A DNA stretch of 41,005 bases from an uncultured Alphaproteobacteria bacterium. GTDB taxonomy: Bacteria > Pseudomonadota > Alphaproteobacteria > RF32 > CAG-239. Shown here piece after piece: positions 8,180 through 16,870 of this stretch. The number at the start of each line of letters is the position of its first letter. The stretch's first letter is position 1. The stretch spans positions 1 through 41,005 of the forward strand of contig CANPYS010000016.1 of assembly GCA_947588655.1 (NCBI GenBank), read 5' to 3'. A program made the translations under genes and the position numbers. The notes under the pieces are model-generated. The model made no database searches. It had not been told where the DNA came from and saw nothing but the letters and a program-made list of their open reading frames with translations.

Positions 8180-10450
8180 TTATCGTCCCATACCGCCTAA
8201 GGTTTTGAGATAAAAACTAAATGTGTATTCATATCCGTCATCTAATTCTGGATCGTTTGAATCATATTTTTTAACAGATGTTATAAACATAAAACACTCG
8301 TCTTCATAAATCAGGTTTCCGCCGTGTTCCAACGAGCCGCCATTTTCAGCTAAATCCTGCCGGTTATAAATACTTAAAGACCAGTCTTTGGTTAAAGCCG
8401 TTGTGAGCGAAGTGTAAAGTTCTTTACGATCGCCAAGCGATTCGTCGGTATTTTGGTTTGGTGTGAGATATATATATGAAACATACATATTCAACAAATC
8501 AGTCCCGATTCGCGCGCCCAATTCGCTGTACTCAAGGTCGTAATTTTTACGATTAAGCCTAAAACGATAATCCAAATCCAAGAAGTCAGACGGAGCGGCA
8601 TAAATGCGCCCAACGTAATCTGTTAAATGCCCCTCGTTTTGGACATCACGCGAGAACGAGGTGTCTTTGTTAAATTGATAAGTCTGCGCAATAAAGGCCG
8701 AAGTCCGCCCGATAATGTTGCCATAACTGCTCCAGTTCAAACCATAACTGATACGACTACCCGTATCGTTGCGATCATAGCCCGAAAACCTATCCAAACT
8801 TAAAATGTTTGTATCATCAAACTCAAGGTCTTCACTATCCTCGTTGGGGATTTTATTTGATTTATTGCCCCCATTCGGCGCGGCAACCGCCACCACAACC
8901 GGCTCAACAATCTGACGGGTTGTTTCGGTCGCTTTAACAAAAGGCAAACGCCATTCCAAGCCCAATTGCGGGAACATACGCGTCACATCGCCATCAATAT
9001 CTTCATTTTGAGCATTAATGAAATTTTCCACATTATAAGCGTCTGACTTAACAGATGCCACCACGCGGTAACGCTCGCCAAAAGGACTTGTCCACGGCAA
9101 CACCCAAGAATTTATCATAGAGGCGCGATGCGTGCGTAAATCGCTCTCATGATAAACTGAAGCCATATTAAACTCGTTCTTAAAATAAGAGCCGATAGAA
9201 CTTGGCGTGCTTACAAGCTCATAATCTATCAAAGGCGCGACAAAAGGCTTGTTTGCCTTGCGGCGTTCATATTCAAGCATGTCGGTTGTGCGTAAGTCGT
9301 AGCTGATAAGCTTGTAATAATAAGCCTCTATAGAAGCGTAATCGCGGTTATCAAACATCTGAAGCCGCGCCGAAGAAGTTAGCCAAGCGTCATCATCATG
9401 GTCTAAATCAAGCTCTTTTAAGTAAAGATTATCCGAAACATATTTTAAGTCGGTATCGGCTACCCATTTATCATTAAGCTCATAGCGCCCTGTTGCAAAA
9501 ATATGCCCGCGATCGGAAGGCCTGTCGTCATCATCATCTTTTAAATACGATCCCTGAAAATTAATGTAGCCTTTGTTAAAATATTGCTCATATTGTCCGC
9601 CCCAAACCACATCTTTTTCAGTGGTTAAAATAGGTGTAAACAATATATTTGTTTGCGGGTTGACGTCCCAAAAATAACGCAAATACAAAGCGCCACCCAA
9701 ATAACTACTGCTCCCGATAGAAGGCAATAAAAAGCCGGAGCGTCTTTTAACGGAAGGATCAGGGTGTGATAAAAACGGCGTGTATAAAACCGGCACACCC
9801 TTAAAATCAAGGACGGCATCATTGTAGTTAATGTCCTTATTTTGGGCATCGTGCGTTATTTTGCGGGCTCTGATGCGCCAAAGGGGCATGCCGTCAGCCT
9901 CGCAAAAATCGCACGGCGTATAAATAGCGTGGCGCATCACCTTATTATCATTGGCTTTTTTATAAAAATACTTTGCCCAAATTTTAGATTCATCGCTTAA
10001 AATAGCTTTAATGCGCATCATATCAGCGGTGGACATTTTGTCTTTCAAATTAACCTTGTCGGCATAAACCGTATTACCCGTTCCGTCTTCAAGCCGCACA
10101 TTTCCAATAGCTTGAATATTATCAGTTGTTTGATAATAAATGAGTTTGTCAGCATAAACGGTTAAATTTTCGCGGCGGACTTCCACATTCCCGATAGCCT
10201 CAACTTGTTTTTCTTTTTCATGATAAATAAGCTCATCAGCTTCAAAGAAAACATCAGGTTCTTCATCTTTGGTAGCGACGGGTTTGAAAATATCCGTCAC
10301 ATTGTGCGTTGGCTCTAAAACGCCGTGCGGGGAGGGCTTATCATGCTTGACAACTTCGCCAGCGACAGGTCTTTCATCAGCAAAGGATAAAGCGCTATAA
10401 AAAAGTGTTGTACTCAAAAGACTATAAAGAAAAATTTTAGAGAGACGCAT
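8180..10450 (-). CDS. lptD: LPS-assembly outer membrane protein LptD
   Basis: LptD forms the outer-membrane barrel that inserts lipopolysaccharide into the outer leaflet. I chose ATG at 10450, preceded by AGGACGG and followed by a clear signal peptide (1-23, ending LSFA). An earlier in-frame start would lie inside lptF. The 756-aa product has an OstA/LptA-like beta-jellyroll (about 55-150) with the repeated pattern EADELIYHEKEKQVEAIGNV and YADKLIYYQTTDNIQAIGNV. The conserved CDFCEADGMPLWRIRA, GVPVLYTPFLSHPDP and KRRSGFLLPS segments follow, then a long aromatic-rich barrel. The CxxC pair in CDFC may take part in disulfide formation. It overlaps the end of lptF by 14 nt, indicating coupled translation. 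Confidence 0.95.
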   Translation of the reverse strand: MRLSKIFLYSLLSTTLFYSALSFADERPVAGEVVKHDKPSPHGVLEPTHNVTDIFKPVATKDEEPDVFFEADELIYHEKEKQVEAIGNVEVRRENLTVYADKLIYYQTTDNIQAIGNVRLEDGTGNTVYADKVNLKDKMSTADMMRIKAILSDESKIWAKYFYKKANDNKVMRHAIYTPCDFCEADGMPLWRIRARKITHDAQNKDINYNDAVLDFKGVPVLYTPFLSHPDPSVKRRSGFLLPSIGSSSYLGGALYLRYFWDVNPQTNILFTPILTTEKDVVWGGQYEQYFNKGYINFQGSYLKDDDDDRPSDRGHIFATGRYELNDKWVADTDLKYVSDNLYLKELDLDHDDDAWLTSSARLQMFDNRDYASIEAYYYKLISYDLRTTDMLEYERRKANKPFVAPLIDYELVSTPSSIGSYFKNEFNMASVYHESDLRTHRASMINSWVLPWTSPFGERYRVVASVKSDAYNVENFINAQNEDIDGDVTRMFPQLGLEWRLPFVKATETTRQIVEPVVVAVAAPNGGNKSNKIPNEDSEDLEFDDTNILSLDRFSGYDRNDTGSRISYGLNWSSYGNIIGRTSAFIAQTYQFNKDTSFSRDVQNEGHLTDYVGRIYAAPSDFLDLDYRFRLNRKNYDLEYSELGARIGTDLLNMYVSYIYLTPNQNTDESLGDRKELYTSLTTALTKDWSLSIYNRQDLAENGGSLEHGGNLIYEDECFMFITSVKKYDSNDPELDDGYEYTFSFYLKTLGGMGR

Positions 10451-11573
10451 GATTGACCGTCCTGTTTTTAAAGCGAAAATATGAAAAGAAATAAGGGTTA
10501 TAAAACCGCAACAAATAAACACAAATCATAAAAGGTAAAAGCGCATTCACATACAAAAGAGGCAGGAAATAAAGCGAGCGTCCCGCCAAATTTGTAATGA
10601 TTAAATCAGCGCCTTGCACCACAATCATGGCAGTGACGGAACAAGCAATAATTTTGGATTGTCCCCGCCGGTTAAACGCGCCAATTAAAAGCCCCGTGCA
10701 TGCCAAAAGCCCAAACACCAGATTATACCATGGCGTTATCAGGCGGCGATGCCCTTCAACAACGTATTTGCGCTTATCTTCTGCCGAAAGAGAAGTATCT
10801 TTTTGGGCATTTAAAAGTTGCCACAGATTTTTTTCACGAACAGAGGCGGGCTTAACGCCACCATTGCCAAAGTTGCCTAAATCTACGGAATAGCGCTCAA
10901 ATTTTAAGGAAGAAAAGTTTTCGCCGTCCGCGCTGATTTCTTGCCGCACGCCGTTAATAAGAATAATTCGCGGACCTTTTTCAGTGTATAAAATACGCCC
11001 TTTTTCAGCGGAAAGAGAAACCCTTTTATCAGGTGTGCGCTCGTCATTGAGTAAAATGCCAGTCACCGCACCGTCACTTTCATGCTTAGAAACAAAAATT
11101 GTTAAATCATTTTGAACCGATGTAAATTCGCCCTCGCGAAACATCAAATGCGAGATATTGTTCTTAATTTCCCATTCCAGATTTCTAAAGGCATTTTCTG
11201 CCGCAGGAATAACAACATTTTGAACATAAAAGCCAAACAAAACAAGCACAATGCCGCAGATAAAAACCGGCTTGGCATTTTTAAGTGGACTAATGCCCGC
11301 CGCCTGCATAATAACAAGTTCGCGGTCAGCAAGCATGCGGTTATAAACAAACATCACGGCGGCAAAAAGCGCAATTGGCGATAAAATGGAAAAAAGCCGC
11401 GGCATCAAAAGCGAGGTAAGCTCCACAAACAAATGAAGTGGCAACCCCTTATTGGTAACCATTTCAACAAACCGGAGCGATTGTGTCAGCCACAGCATAG
11501 CTAAAAGTGAAAAAGACACAAGCAAAAAACCGGCGCTGATTTGGCGGCATATATACAAATCTAATTTTTTCAT
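10437..11573 (-). CDS. lptF: LPS export ABC transporter permease LptF (LptF/LptG family)
   Basis: An inner-membrane subunit of the LptB2FG extractor that moves LPS to the periplasmic bridge. The 378-aa product has the family layout of N-terminal membrane helices, a large periplasmic beta domain (about 120-270) and three C-terminal helices. RMLADRELVIMQAAGISPLK is the coupling region. The LINGVRQE..LKFERYSVDL pattern in the periplasmic domain is more LptF-like than LptG-like. The ATG at 11573 has no Shine-Dalgarno on the minus strand, and TATACT ends only eight bases upstream, so the mRNA may be leaderless. A separate lptG, usually adjacent, is not in the window. Confidence 0.88.
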   Translation of the reverse strand: MKKLDLYICRQISAGFLLVSFSLLAMLWLTQSLRFVEMVTNKGLPLHLFVELTSLLMPRLFSILSPIALFAAVMFVYNRMLADRELVIMQAAGISPLKNAKPVFICGIVLVLFGFYVQNVVIPAAENAFRNLEWEIKNNISHLMFREGEFTSVQNDLTIFVSKHESDGAVTGILLNDERTPDKRVSLSAEKGRILYTEKGPRIILINGVRQEISADGENFSSLKFERYSVDLGNFGNGGVKPASVREKNLWQLLNAQKDTSLSAEDKRKYVVEGHRRLITPWYNLVFGLLACTGLLIGAFNRRGQSKIIACSVTAMIVVQGADLIITNLAGRSLYFLPLLYVNALLPFMICVYLLRFYNPYFFSYFRFKNRTVNHASL

Positions 11574-11640
11574 CAGGAAGGAGTATAACAAAAAAATCCG
11601 ATAAAAAAAGCTTTTTTTTATGTTACTTCACAATAGCGCG

Positions 11641-12201
11641 TTAAGCCTTATCGCTTTTAGCAACCACGACCATTGCTTCGCGCAGAAGTCTGTCAGAAAT
11701 CATATAGCCTTTTTGGAGTTCAGCAATAATTTCGCCGTTTTTCTTATCAGGGCTTTCCACTTCCTGCACCACGCGATGAAAGTTCGGGTCAAAAATCTGC
11801 CCAATGCAGTTCATCGGAACAACGCCATACTTGGCAAGAACATGATTTAGACCGTCGGCGGTGAGTTGCACGCCTTGAAGGAGCGCCGCATTTTCGGCCT
11901 CGGATTCGGCGGCGGATAAGGCGCGTTGCAAATTATCCGCCACGCTCAGCAAATCTTTAGCAAAGGCGGCAACGGCATATTTGTTATTTTTTTCAATTTC
12001 AGCGGTACAGCGCTTTTTGAGGTTTTCCATTTCGGCAAGCGCGCGAAGAAGTTCATCTTTCAAGCGCGTGGCTTCATCAGGGGTTTCATCAGATGTTTCA
12101 CGTGAAACATCTTCATTTTCATATTTTATATCTTCGGAAGCATTTTCTTCCGAGGTATCGTCTTGCTTAAACGTATTTTTTTTAAAGTGTTCTTTTTTCA
12201 T
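11641..12201 (-). CDS. grpE: Nucleotide exchange factor GrpE
   Basis: GrpE releases ADP from DnaK in the heat-shock chaperone cycle. The 186-aa product has an acidic disordered N-terminus (1-45), a long coiled coil (about 45-105) containing LLRALAEMENLKKR, and a C-terminal beta domain with the GrpE signature around PNFHRVVQEV...GEIIAELQKGYMISDRLLREAMVVVA. GAGGAAACT precedes the ATG. The disordered region codes VSRET (32-36) from a perfect parS palindrome, so this stretch appears to be kept for its DNA role as well as its peptide. hrcA and dnaK are not nearby. Confidence 0.96.
   Translation of the reverse strand: MKKEHFKKNTFKQDDTSEENASEDIKYENEDVSRETSDETPDEATRLKDELLRALAEMENLKKRCTAEIEKNNKYAVAAFAKDLLSVADNLQRALSAAESEAENAALLQGVQLTADGLNHVLAKYGVVPMNCIGQIFDPNFHRVVQEVESPDKKNGEIIAELQKGYMISDRLLREAMVVVAKSDKA
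12094..12109. promoter_or_regulatory. Chromosomal parS site (ParB-binding) inside grpE
   Basis: TGTTTCACGTGAAACA is a perfect 16-bp palindrome identical to the widely conserved bacterial parS consensus; the symmetry extends to 22 bp (12091-12112). ParB would nucleate here to organise and segregate the origin region. No parA or parB is in the window. Confidence 0.88.
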
Positions 12202-12244
12202 AGTTTCCTCTTTAATTCAATTATAAAAATCATATATTATCATA

Positions 12245-12273
12245 AACTTAGTTATTAAACGCACATAAGTCAA
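12245..12273 (-). promoter_or_regulatory. grpE promoter
   Basis: TTGACT (12268-12273), 17 nt, TAAGTT (12245-12250) on the minus strand. The leading CTTG could also suit RpoH, but the -10 fits CCTATNT poorly, so a housekeeping promoter is preferred. Confidence 0.5.
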
Positions 12274-12355
12274 GAAAATTAATTTTTTTGTTGTTCTTTG
12301 AAAGAATAGATGATAATATATAGATATATTATTTATATAGAAAGATGCATAAAAG

Positions 12356-14383
12356 ATGAACCGCAAGACTATAAACGTTAGGAAAGGTTTTTTACAAGAG
12401 GGCTTTAACAAAAAAAAGCTCCGTCCGTTTTTTCCCCTCACACATGACAACTATTACAGAACGGTGCAAAGTACCGCCAAAAATCAATGCTTAGGCAAAA
12501 TGCCTTGGCCGGAAATTTCACACATTAAGGGGTGGCTGGTTTCAGCAGAAACAGCAACTTTTATGAAATGGGGCGGCTTGGGTATGGTGGCATCTGAGTT
12601 GCCTGAAAATTTCAACAAAGTTTTTTTAAAAGACGGTCATCAGATGCAGATTTTAACGCCGATGTATTTGGGCGATACAGGCAAAAAGAAAGCCTTTTTG
12701 AAAGACGGTGTTTATGAGGGGGCTGAAAATCGGGCGCTTAAAGTTCAGAAAGTGGATTCGTTTGAAGTTATGTTTTTAAATGAAACGGGTGTGCTTGAGG
12801 CATATCCGGTTTATGTTTATCAGGGCGTGTTTAATGGCGTGGATTATTACTTTTTGCAAAACGAGCGCTTTTTTAGTATTAATCCGCACAAAAACAACCC
12901 TTCAACACAAGATGGTTGCTACATTTTGAACAAGTACGGCATTAACGAGGTTGAGCGCTTTGCCTTTTTCTCAAAGGCGGTTTATCATTTTATCATTCGC
13001 GCGCTTTCACACGAGTTAAAGGGCATTTGTCCGCCCAATATCATCATTTCTAACGACTGGCACAGTGGCGCGTTGTCGGGTTTGTGCAAATACGGCTCGT
13101 TAGCATTGGTGCAAAACCATAAAATAGATGAAGCAGTTGCCGCGCAAGTTCGCAATATCCCGATTATTCACATTGCGCATCATTTAGGTTATCAGGGTTG
13201 GGATTATGAAAATACCGCCAAAATCCTTAATTCTTTGTATGAAGAAATGAGTGCCGAGATTTATAAAAATGCCAAAGCGGTTAAAAACAGCAATCCACGC
13301 GCTGGCAACACGCTGATTGTGTATGATTGCTACAATCAGGCTTCGGCGGCGTTGCATTTGGCAGACCGAGTGGTAACAGTTTCGCGCAATTATATGGAAG
13401 AAGTTTCTAAAGAGTTAGGCTTTGGGTTTGATTTCCGCGATATTTTAAAAATCCGCAAGAATCATCGCACGTTTTTTGGCATTGTGAACGGCTATGATAA
13501 GAGCCTTATTTCACCGAACGCTCAAAAGATTGAACACTTAAATCAATATTTTGAGGGGTTTCATTTCCACGTTTATGATGAAAACAGTCTTGATAAAAAG
13601 CTTGAGAACAAAAAGGAGTGCATCAGGCTGTTATCACAGATAGCTTCATCAGAGCGTTATAAAAACAAATATATTCCGTTAATTGACATCAATCGTTTTG
13701 AAGACATTTCCGACTTAATTTCAAAGGCGGACAAAGTGCCGTTTATTTGCGCGACAAGCCGTTTGGTGGAGCAAAAGGGTTATGACATTGCCGCCAAAGC
13801 GCTGGTTAAAGTTTTAGAAAACAGGTCTTCGCCTAAAAATGAATATCCTATTGTAGTGTTAGGGGGCGCGGGTGACGATTCGTTGTTTGAGGTTTTGAAA
13901 AACTTAAAGTCGGAAACGGCAAAAATCAGCCCCAAAGCGGCGCGCCGAATATTTGTTTTCCGCGGTTATAAAGATGAATTTGCTTATGCTTTGCAATTAG
14001 CGGCGGATTTTTATCTGATGCCGTGCCGTTTTGAGCCTTGCGGTTTAACGCAAATGGAAGCCATGGCGAAAGGCGCCTTGCCCATTGCTATGTCCACCGG
14101 CGGTTTGGTTGATACCATTGAAGACGGTGTTGACGGTTTTAGGACGGAAGTCTTTTTTGCAGACGGCGTGCGTGTTTATGGAAGCAACTTAAAAGCGCAA
14201 AAGTACAAAAACAATGTGAATGCTTATGCAGAATGTTTGTGGCGTGCGCTCAGGTGTTTTAACACAATGCCCAAGGACATTCATCACATGACAATAAACG
14301 CAATGCATAAAGACTTTGGGTGGACTGTTCCAGATGGTTCTGTTTACAAATATTTGAAATTACTTCAAACTGGCGGCTTATAG
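12356..14383 (+). CDS. glgA: Glycogen/starch synthase family glycosyltransferase (GT5)
   Basis: Adds glucose from ADP- or UDP-glucose to an alpha-1,4-glucan. Seen in the 675-aa product: the nucleotide-sugar loop SAETATFMKWGGLGMV (63-78), SNDWHSG, the HHLGYQGWDY segment, TVSRNY, GIVNGYD, TSRLVEQKGYDI, and the C-terminal MPCRFEPCGLTQMEAMAKG followed by STGGLVDTIEDGVDGF. This is the GT5 architecture with both Rossmann domains. It is about 190 residues longer than typical bacterial GlgA, with an extra N-terminus (about 55 aa) and an insertion between the domains. No glgB, glgC or glgP is nearby. The ribosome site is weak (GAAAG). Glucan synthase is confident; the exact product is less so. Confidence 0.85.
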   Translation: MNRKTINVRKGFLQEGFNKKKLRPFFPLTHDNYYRTVQSTAKNQCLGKMPWPEISHIKGWLVSAETATFMKWGGLGMVASELPENFNKVFLKDGHQMQILTPMYLGDTGKKKAFLKDGVYEGAENRALKVQKVDSFEVMFLNETGVLEAYPVYVYQGVFNGVDYYFLQNERFFSINPHKNNPSTQDGCYILNKYGINEVERFAFFSKAVYHFIIRALSHELKGICPPNIIISNDWHSGALSGLCKYGSLALVQNHKIDEAVAAQVRNIPIIHIAHHLGYQGWDYENTAKILNSLYEEMSAEIYKNAKAVKNSNPRAGNTLIVYDCYNQASAALHLADRVVTVSRNYMEEVSKELGFGFDFRDILKIRKNHRTFFGIVNGYDKSLISPNAQKIEHLNQYFEGFHFHVYDENSLDKKLENKKECIRLLSQIASSERYKNKYIPLIDINRFEDISDLISKADKVPFICATSRLVEQKGYDIAAKALVKVLENRSSPKNEYPIVVLGGAGDDSLFEVLKNLKSETAKISPKAARRIFVFRGYKDEFAYALQLAADFYLMPCRFEPCGLTQMEAMAKGALPIAMSTGGLVDTIEDGVDGFRTEVFFADGVRVYGSNLKAQKYKNNVNAYAECLWRALRCFNTMPKDIHHMTINAMHKDFGWTVPDGSVYKYLKLLQTGGL

Positions 14384-14644
14384 TTTTTTATACCCTCATA
14401 ATGATGAGCTTTGCTTTATAAAAGCAGCCAAATTAATTTTATGTGAAAATAAGGTTAATATAAGCTTTTGTAAATATAAGGCTTAATTCATTTGAAAGCG
14501 CGATGCGTTTGCCGATTTTTAAGCAAATGCGATTCGTTTTAAATAACCTAAAATAAAGCTCCAAAATCTAACTTTTTGTTGTGCCGCCAAAGCGCAGAAA
14601 ATAATAATAAAAATATAATTATGCACAATATTAATATGAAAATA
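14384..14644. other. AT-rich noncoding stretch
   Basis: No supported gene. A short CTCAT/ATGAG hairpin at about 14396-14408 may weakly terminate the glucan synthase gene. An ATATTAATA box at 14628-14636 recurs at 14655-14663 and (as ATATTAATT) 14686-14694, bracketing the next promoter. Confidence 0.3.
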
Positions 14645-14673
14645 TTGACTTTAAATATTAATAATGATATAAA
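14645..14673 (+). promoter_or_regulatory. Promoter of the lysozyme-immunity locus
   Basis: TTGACT (14645-14650), exactly 17 nt, TATAAA (14668-14673), giving a start near 14680 and a leader of about 48 nt. The spacer holds one of three ATATTAAT boxes, a possible regulator site. Confidence 0.6.
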
Positions 14674-14727
14674 CAAAATCAATAAATATTAATTTTAATT
14701 TTAATTTTTTTATAAAGGAGCATAATT

Positions 14728-15720
14728 GTGAGTTACACAACTTTTTTTGGAAATACGTTTGAAGACGAGCATGACGAGGAATTAACGCGCAAGTTCGGAA
14801 ATACGTATAAATATTTTAAAGAACAATATCCGGAGTTAAGTAAACTTCCAACATCGGAAATTAAGGATATTTGTCACGAATTTAACAAAAGCCCATACGG
14901 AGATACGTTTGAAAAATCTGTTGAACGGACAAAAAAATATATTGAAAACCAAAAACCTCGTTGGCAGGAAGAATATTTTAGCCCCATGCAAAATAAAATG
15001 ATTGCACAACAGAACAGACAAGTAAATCCGGTTAATCAAGACGAACAACTGATTGACGATTTTTTCAATCATCTGAAAAGTAAGAATATTGAGGGTTATA
15101 AAAATTTTCTTTATTGTGATCCCGTGGGCTTGCCCACCACTGGTCCCGGACTGCAAATAACAGGCACAGGGATGCTTTCAGGTTTTACAACAAGTTCACA
15201 ACCAGGAGCAATAACACCGTTAAATCCGGCACATACGCCAAAGCAACAACAAGATCAGTGGAATCAAGTTCGTAATTACTGCCAAAATTTTGTTAAGGAT
15301 GAAAACGGCGTTAGCAAGCGGCCGGCAATGACGGCGGATGCTCAAAGAAAAGAAATGGAAAGCATGGGAATACCGGTTATGTACTTCCAAGATGATGAAC
15401 TAGAAAAAAAGACCAAAGATTATATCCGTCAAAATACTTTGCCGTATACGAGAAAACAATTTAAAAATATCGGCTTAAATTTTGACGATTTAACGCCAAA
15501 ACAAAAAATTGCAAACTTGGATATACCTTACACGATGTCACCAAAGGACTATAAACTAGGATATGGCTCTGTTGATGATGGCTACTGGCCAAATTACACA
15601 AAAGCTCTACAAAGTGGCAATTTTGAATGGGCAGCCAAAGAAAGCCACCGAAAAGGTGTATCGGAGAATAGAAATAAAATCATACATAATCTTCTATTAG
15701 ATGAAGATGTAAAGTATTAA
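14728..15720 (+). CDS. T4-lysozyme/pesticin-type muramidase, predicted antibacterial effector
   Basis: The start is GTG at 14728 with AAGGAG seven bases upstream. The 330-aa product has no signal peptide or membrane segment. Residues 122-140 read E-G-x5-Y-x-D-x2-G-x2-T-x-G-x-G, with Glu122, Asp131 and Thr137 at exactly the spacing of T4 lysozyme Glu11, Asp20 and Thr26. Near the C-terminus SGNFEWAAKES...NRNKII (296-319) resembles the closing helices of that fold (GRWDEAA...NRAKRVI). Residues 1-110 form a charged helical domain with no recognised match, and could be a delivery or targeting domain. A run of four exported paralogues follows 74 nt downstream, the arrangement expected of an effector and its periplasmic immunity proteins. 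No phage genes are adjacent. Muramidase fold: fairly sure. Antibacterial role: inference. Confidence 0.7.
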   Translation: MSYTTFFGNTFEDEHDEELTRKFGNTYKYFKEQYPELSKLPTSEIKDICHEFNKSPYGDTFEKSVERTKKYIENQKPRWQEEYFSPMQNKMIAQQNRQVNPVNQDEQLIDDFFNHLKSKNIEGYKNFLYCDPVGLPTTGPGLQITGTGMLSGFTTSSQPGAITPLNPAHTPKQQQDQWNQVRNYCQNFVKDENGVSKRPAMTADAQRKEMESMGIPVMYFQDDELEKKTKDYIRQNTLPYTRKQFKNIGLNFDDLTPKQKIANLDIPYTMSPKDYKLGYGSVDDGYWPNYTKALQSGNFEWAAKESHRKGVSENRNKIIHNLLLDEDVKY

Positions 15721-15794
15721 CATTTAAAATAAGCGACAGGCATCAATCATTTTTTAAGAATATCAGAAGATAATACCTTAAAAGGAGAATCACC

Positions 15795-16334
15795 ATGAAA
15801 AGATACCTGTCGCTGATTTGTTTGATACTGATAACGAGCAAAGCTTTTGCTGAAGAAATACCGGAGGAATTTCAAAACCCGATTTTTAATAACATTCTTT
15901 GGTCAGAAAATTATAATCTGACAAACCATATGCGCCTGACGCCAAAATATACTTATGATTTGGAAAATCCACGTGGTAATTATAAGACCACATATATAGC
16001 GGAATCAGATAAGGCCGTTTTGGTTAAATATTATGGAGAAGGTTTTGCAAAAGATAACGTCTCTTATGAGATGTATTTGATTCGTTATAAATATTATTTA
16101 CCATGGGAAAAAAGATTTAGATGTCTTGTTTGGCAATGCATCTTTGACATCAGAAACGGTGTATTTAATCCTAAATACGATATTTCCCAAAATATATACT
16201 CAAGCGACCTGCCTTGTCCTGATGAAGAAGAAAGATATACGGAAAATACGGAAGCGCCTAGGATAGATTGTCTGGAAGAACTCCGCCGCCTCGGTTGGGA
16301 TAAATACATCAAAGCTGAGGAAAAAAAGAAATGA
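15795..16334 (+). CDS. Exported putative immunity protein, copy 1
   Basis: A 179-aa product with a Sec signal peptide (1-19, cleavage likely after AFA), so periplasmic. Conserved mature features are PIFNNILW, NYNLTNHMRLTP, YDLENPRG, ESDKA, VWQC, NGVFNPKY and SSDLPCPDE. Four conserved cysteines (110, 115, 141, 159) would allow two disulfides. I do not recognise the family; it is not obviously MliC, PliI, PliG or Ivy. It has its own good ribosome site (AAGGAG, 15782-15787). Position behind a muramidase gene suggests a lysozyme inhibitor or immunity role (inference). Its stop overlaps the next start as ATGA. Confidence 0.7.
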   Translation: MKRYLSLICLILITSKAFAEEIPEEFQNPIFNNILWSENYNLTNHMRLTPKYTYDLENPRGNYKTTYIAESDKAVLVKYYGEGFAKDNVSYEMYLIRYKYYLPWEKRFRCLVWQCIFDIRNGVFNPKYDISQNIYSSDLPCPDEEERYTENTEAPRIDCLEELRRLGWDKYIKAEEKKK

Positions 16335-16870
16335 AAAGATACCTGTTGCTGATTTGTTTAATCTTGATAACAAGCAAAGTTTTTGCGGAAGAAGTTCCCG
16401 AGGAATTTAAAAACCCAATTTTTAATAACATTCTTTGGTCAGAAAATTACAATCTAACAAACCATATGCGCTTGACGCCAAGCTTTAGTTATGATTTAGA
16501 AAACCCACGTGGCGATCGTAAGTGCACATATGTGACGGAGTCAGACAAGGCAATCTTGCTTAAACATTATGGAAAAGGTTTTGCAAAAGATACCGTTGTA
16601 TATGAATTATATTTGAATCGTTATAAATATTTTTTACGTTGGGAAAAAAGATATAGATGTCTTGTTTGGCAATGTTTTTTTGACATCAGAAACGGTGTAT
16701 TTAATCCTAAATACGATATTTCCCAAAATATATACTCAAGCGACCTGCCTTGTCCTGATGAAGAAGAAAGATATACGGAAAATACGGAAGCGCCTAGGAT
16801 AGATTGTCTGGAAGAACTCCGCCGCCTCGGTTGGGATAAATACATCACTTCAGAGGAAAAAAAGAAATGA
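16331..16870 (+). CDS. Exported putative immunity protein, copy 2
   Basis: A 179-aa paralogue of copy 1, exactly 536 nt downstream and overlapping it by 4 nt (ATGA), so probably translated by coupling with GAGG at the end of copy 1. Its last third is almost identical to copy 1 (including EEERYTENTEAPRIDCLEE). Its middle (SFSYDLENPRGDRKCTYVTESDK) matches copy 4 instead. It has an extra cysteine in RKCTYV. Signal peptide ends VFA. The mosaic pattern points to exchange between copies. Confidence 0.7.
   Translation: MKRYLLLICLILITSKVFAEEVPEEFKNPIFNNILWSENYNLTNHMRLTPSFSYDLENPRGDRKCTYVTESDKAILLKHYGKGFAKDTVVYELYLNRYKYFLRWEKRYRCLVWQCFFDIRNGVFNPKYDISQNIYSSDLPCPDEEERYTENTEAPRIDCLEELRRLGWDKYITSEEKKK

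Noticed and set aside
14728-15720. Phage endolysin within a prophage
   Set aside because: No holin, spanin, tail or other phage gene is adjacent; the N-terminal extension and exported partner array are unlike endolysin cassettes.
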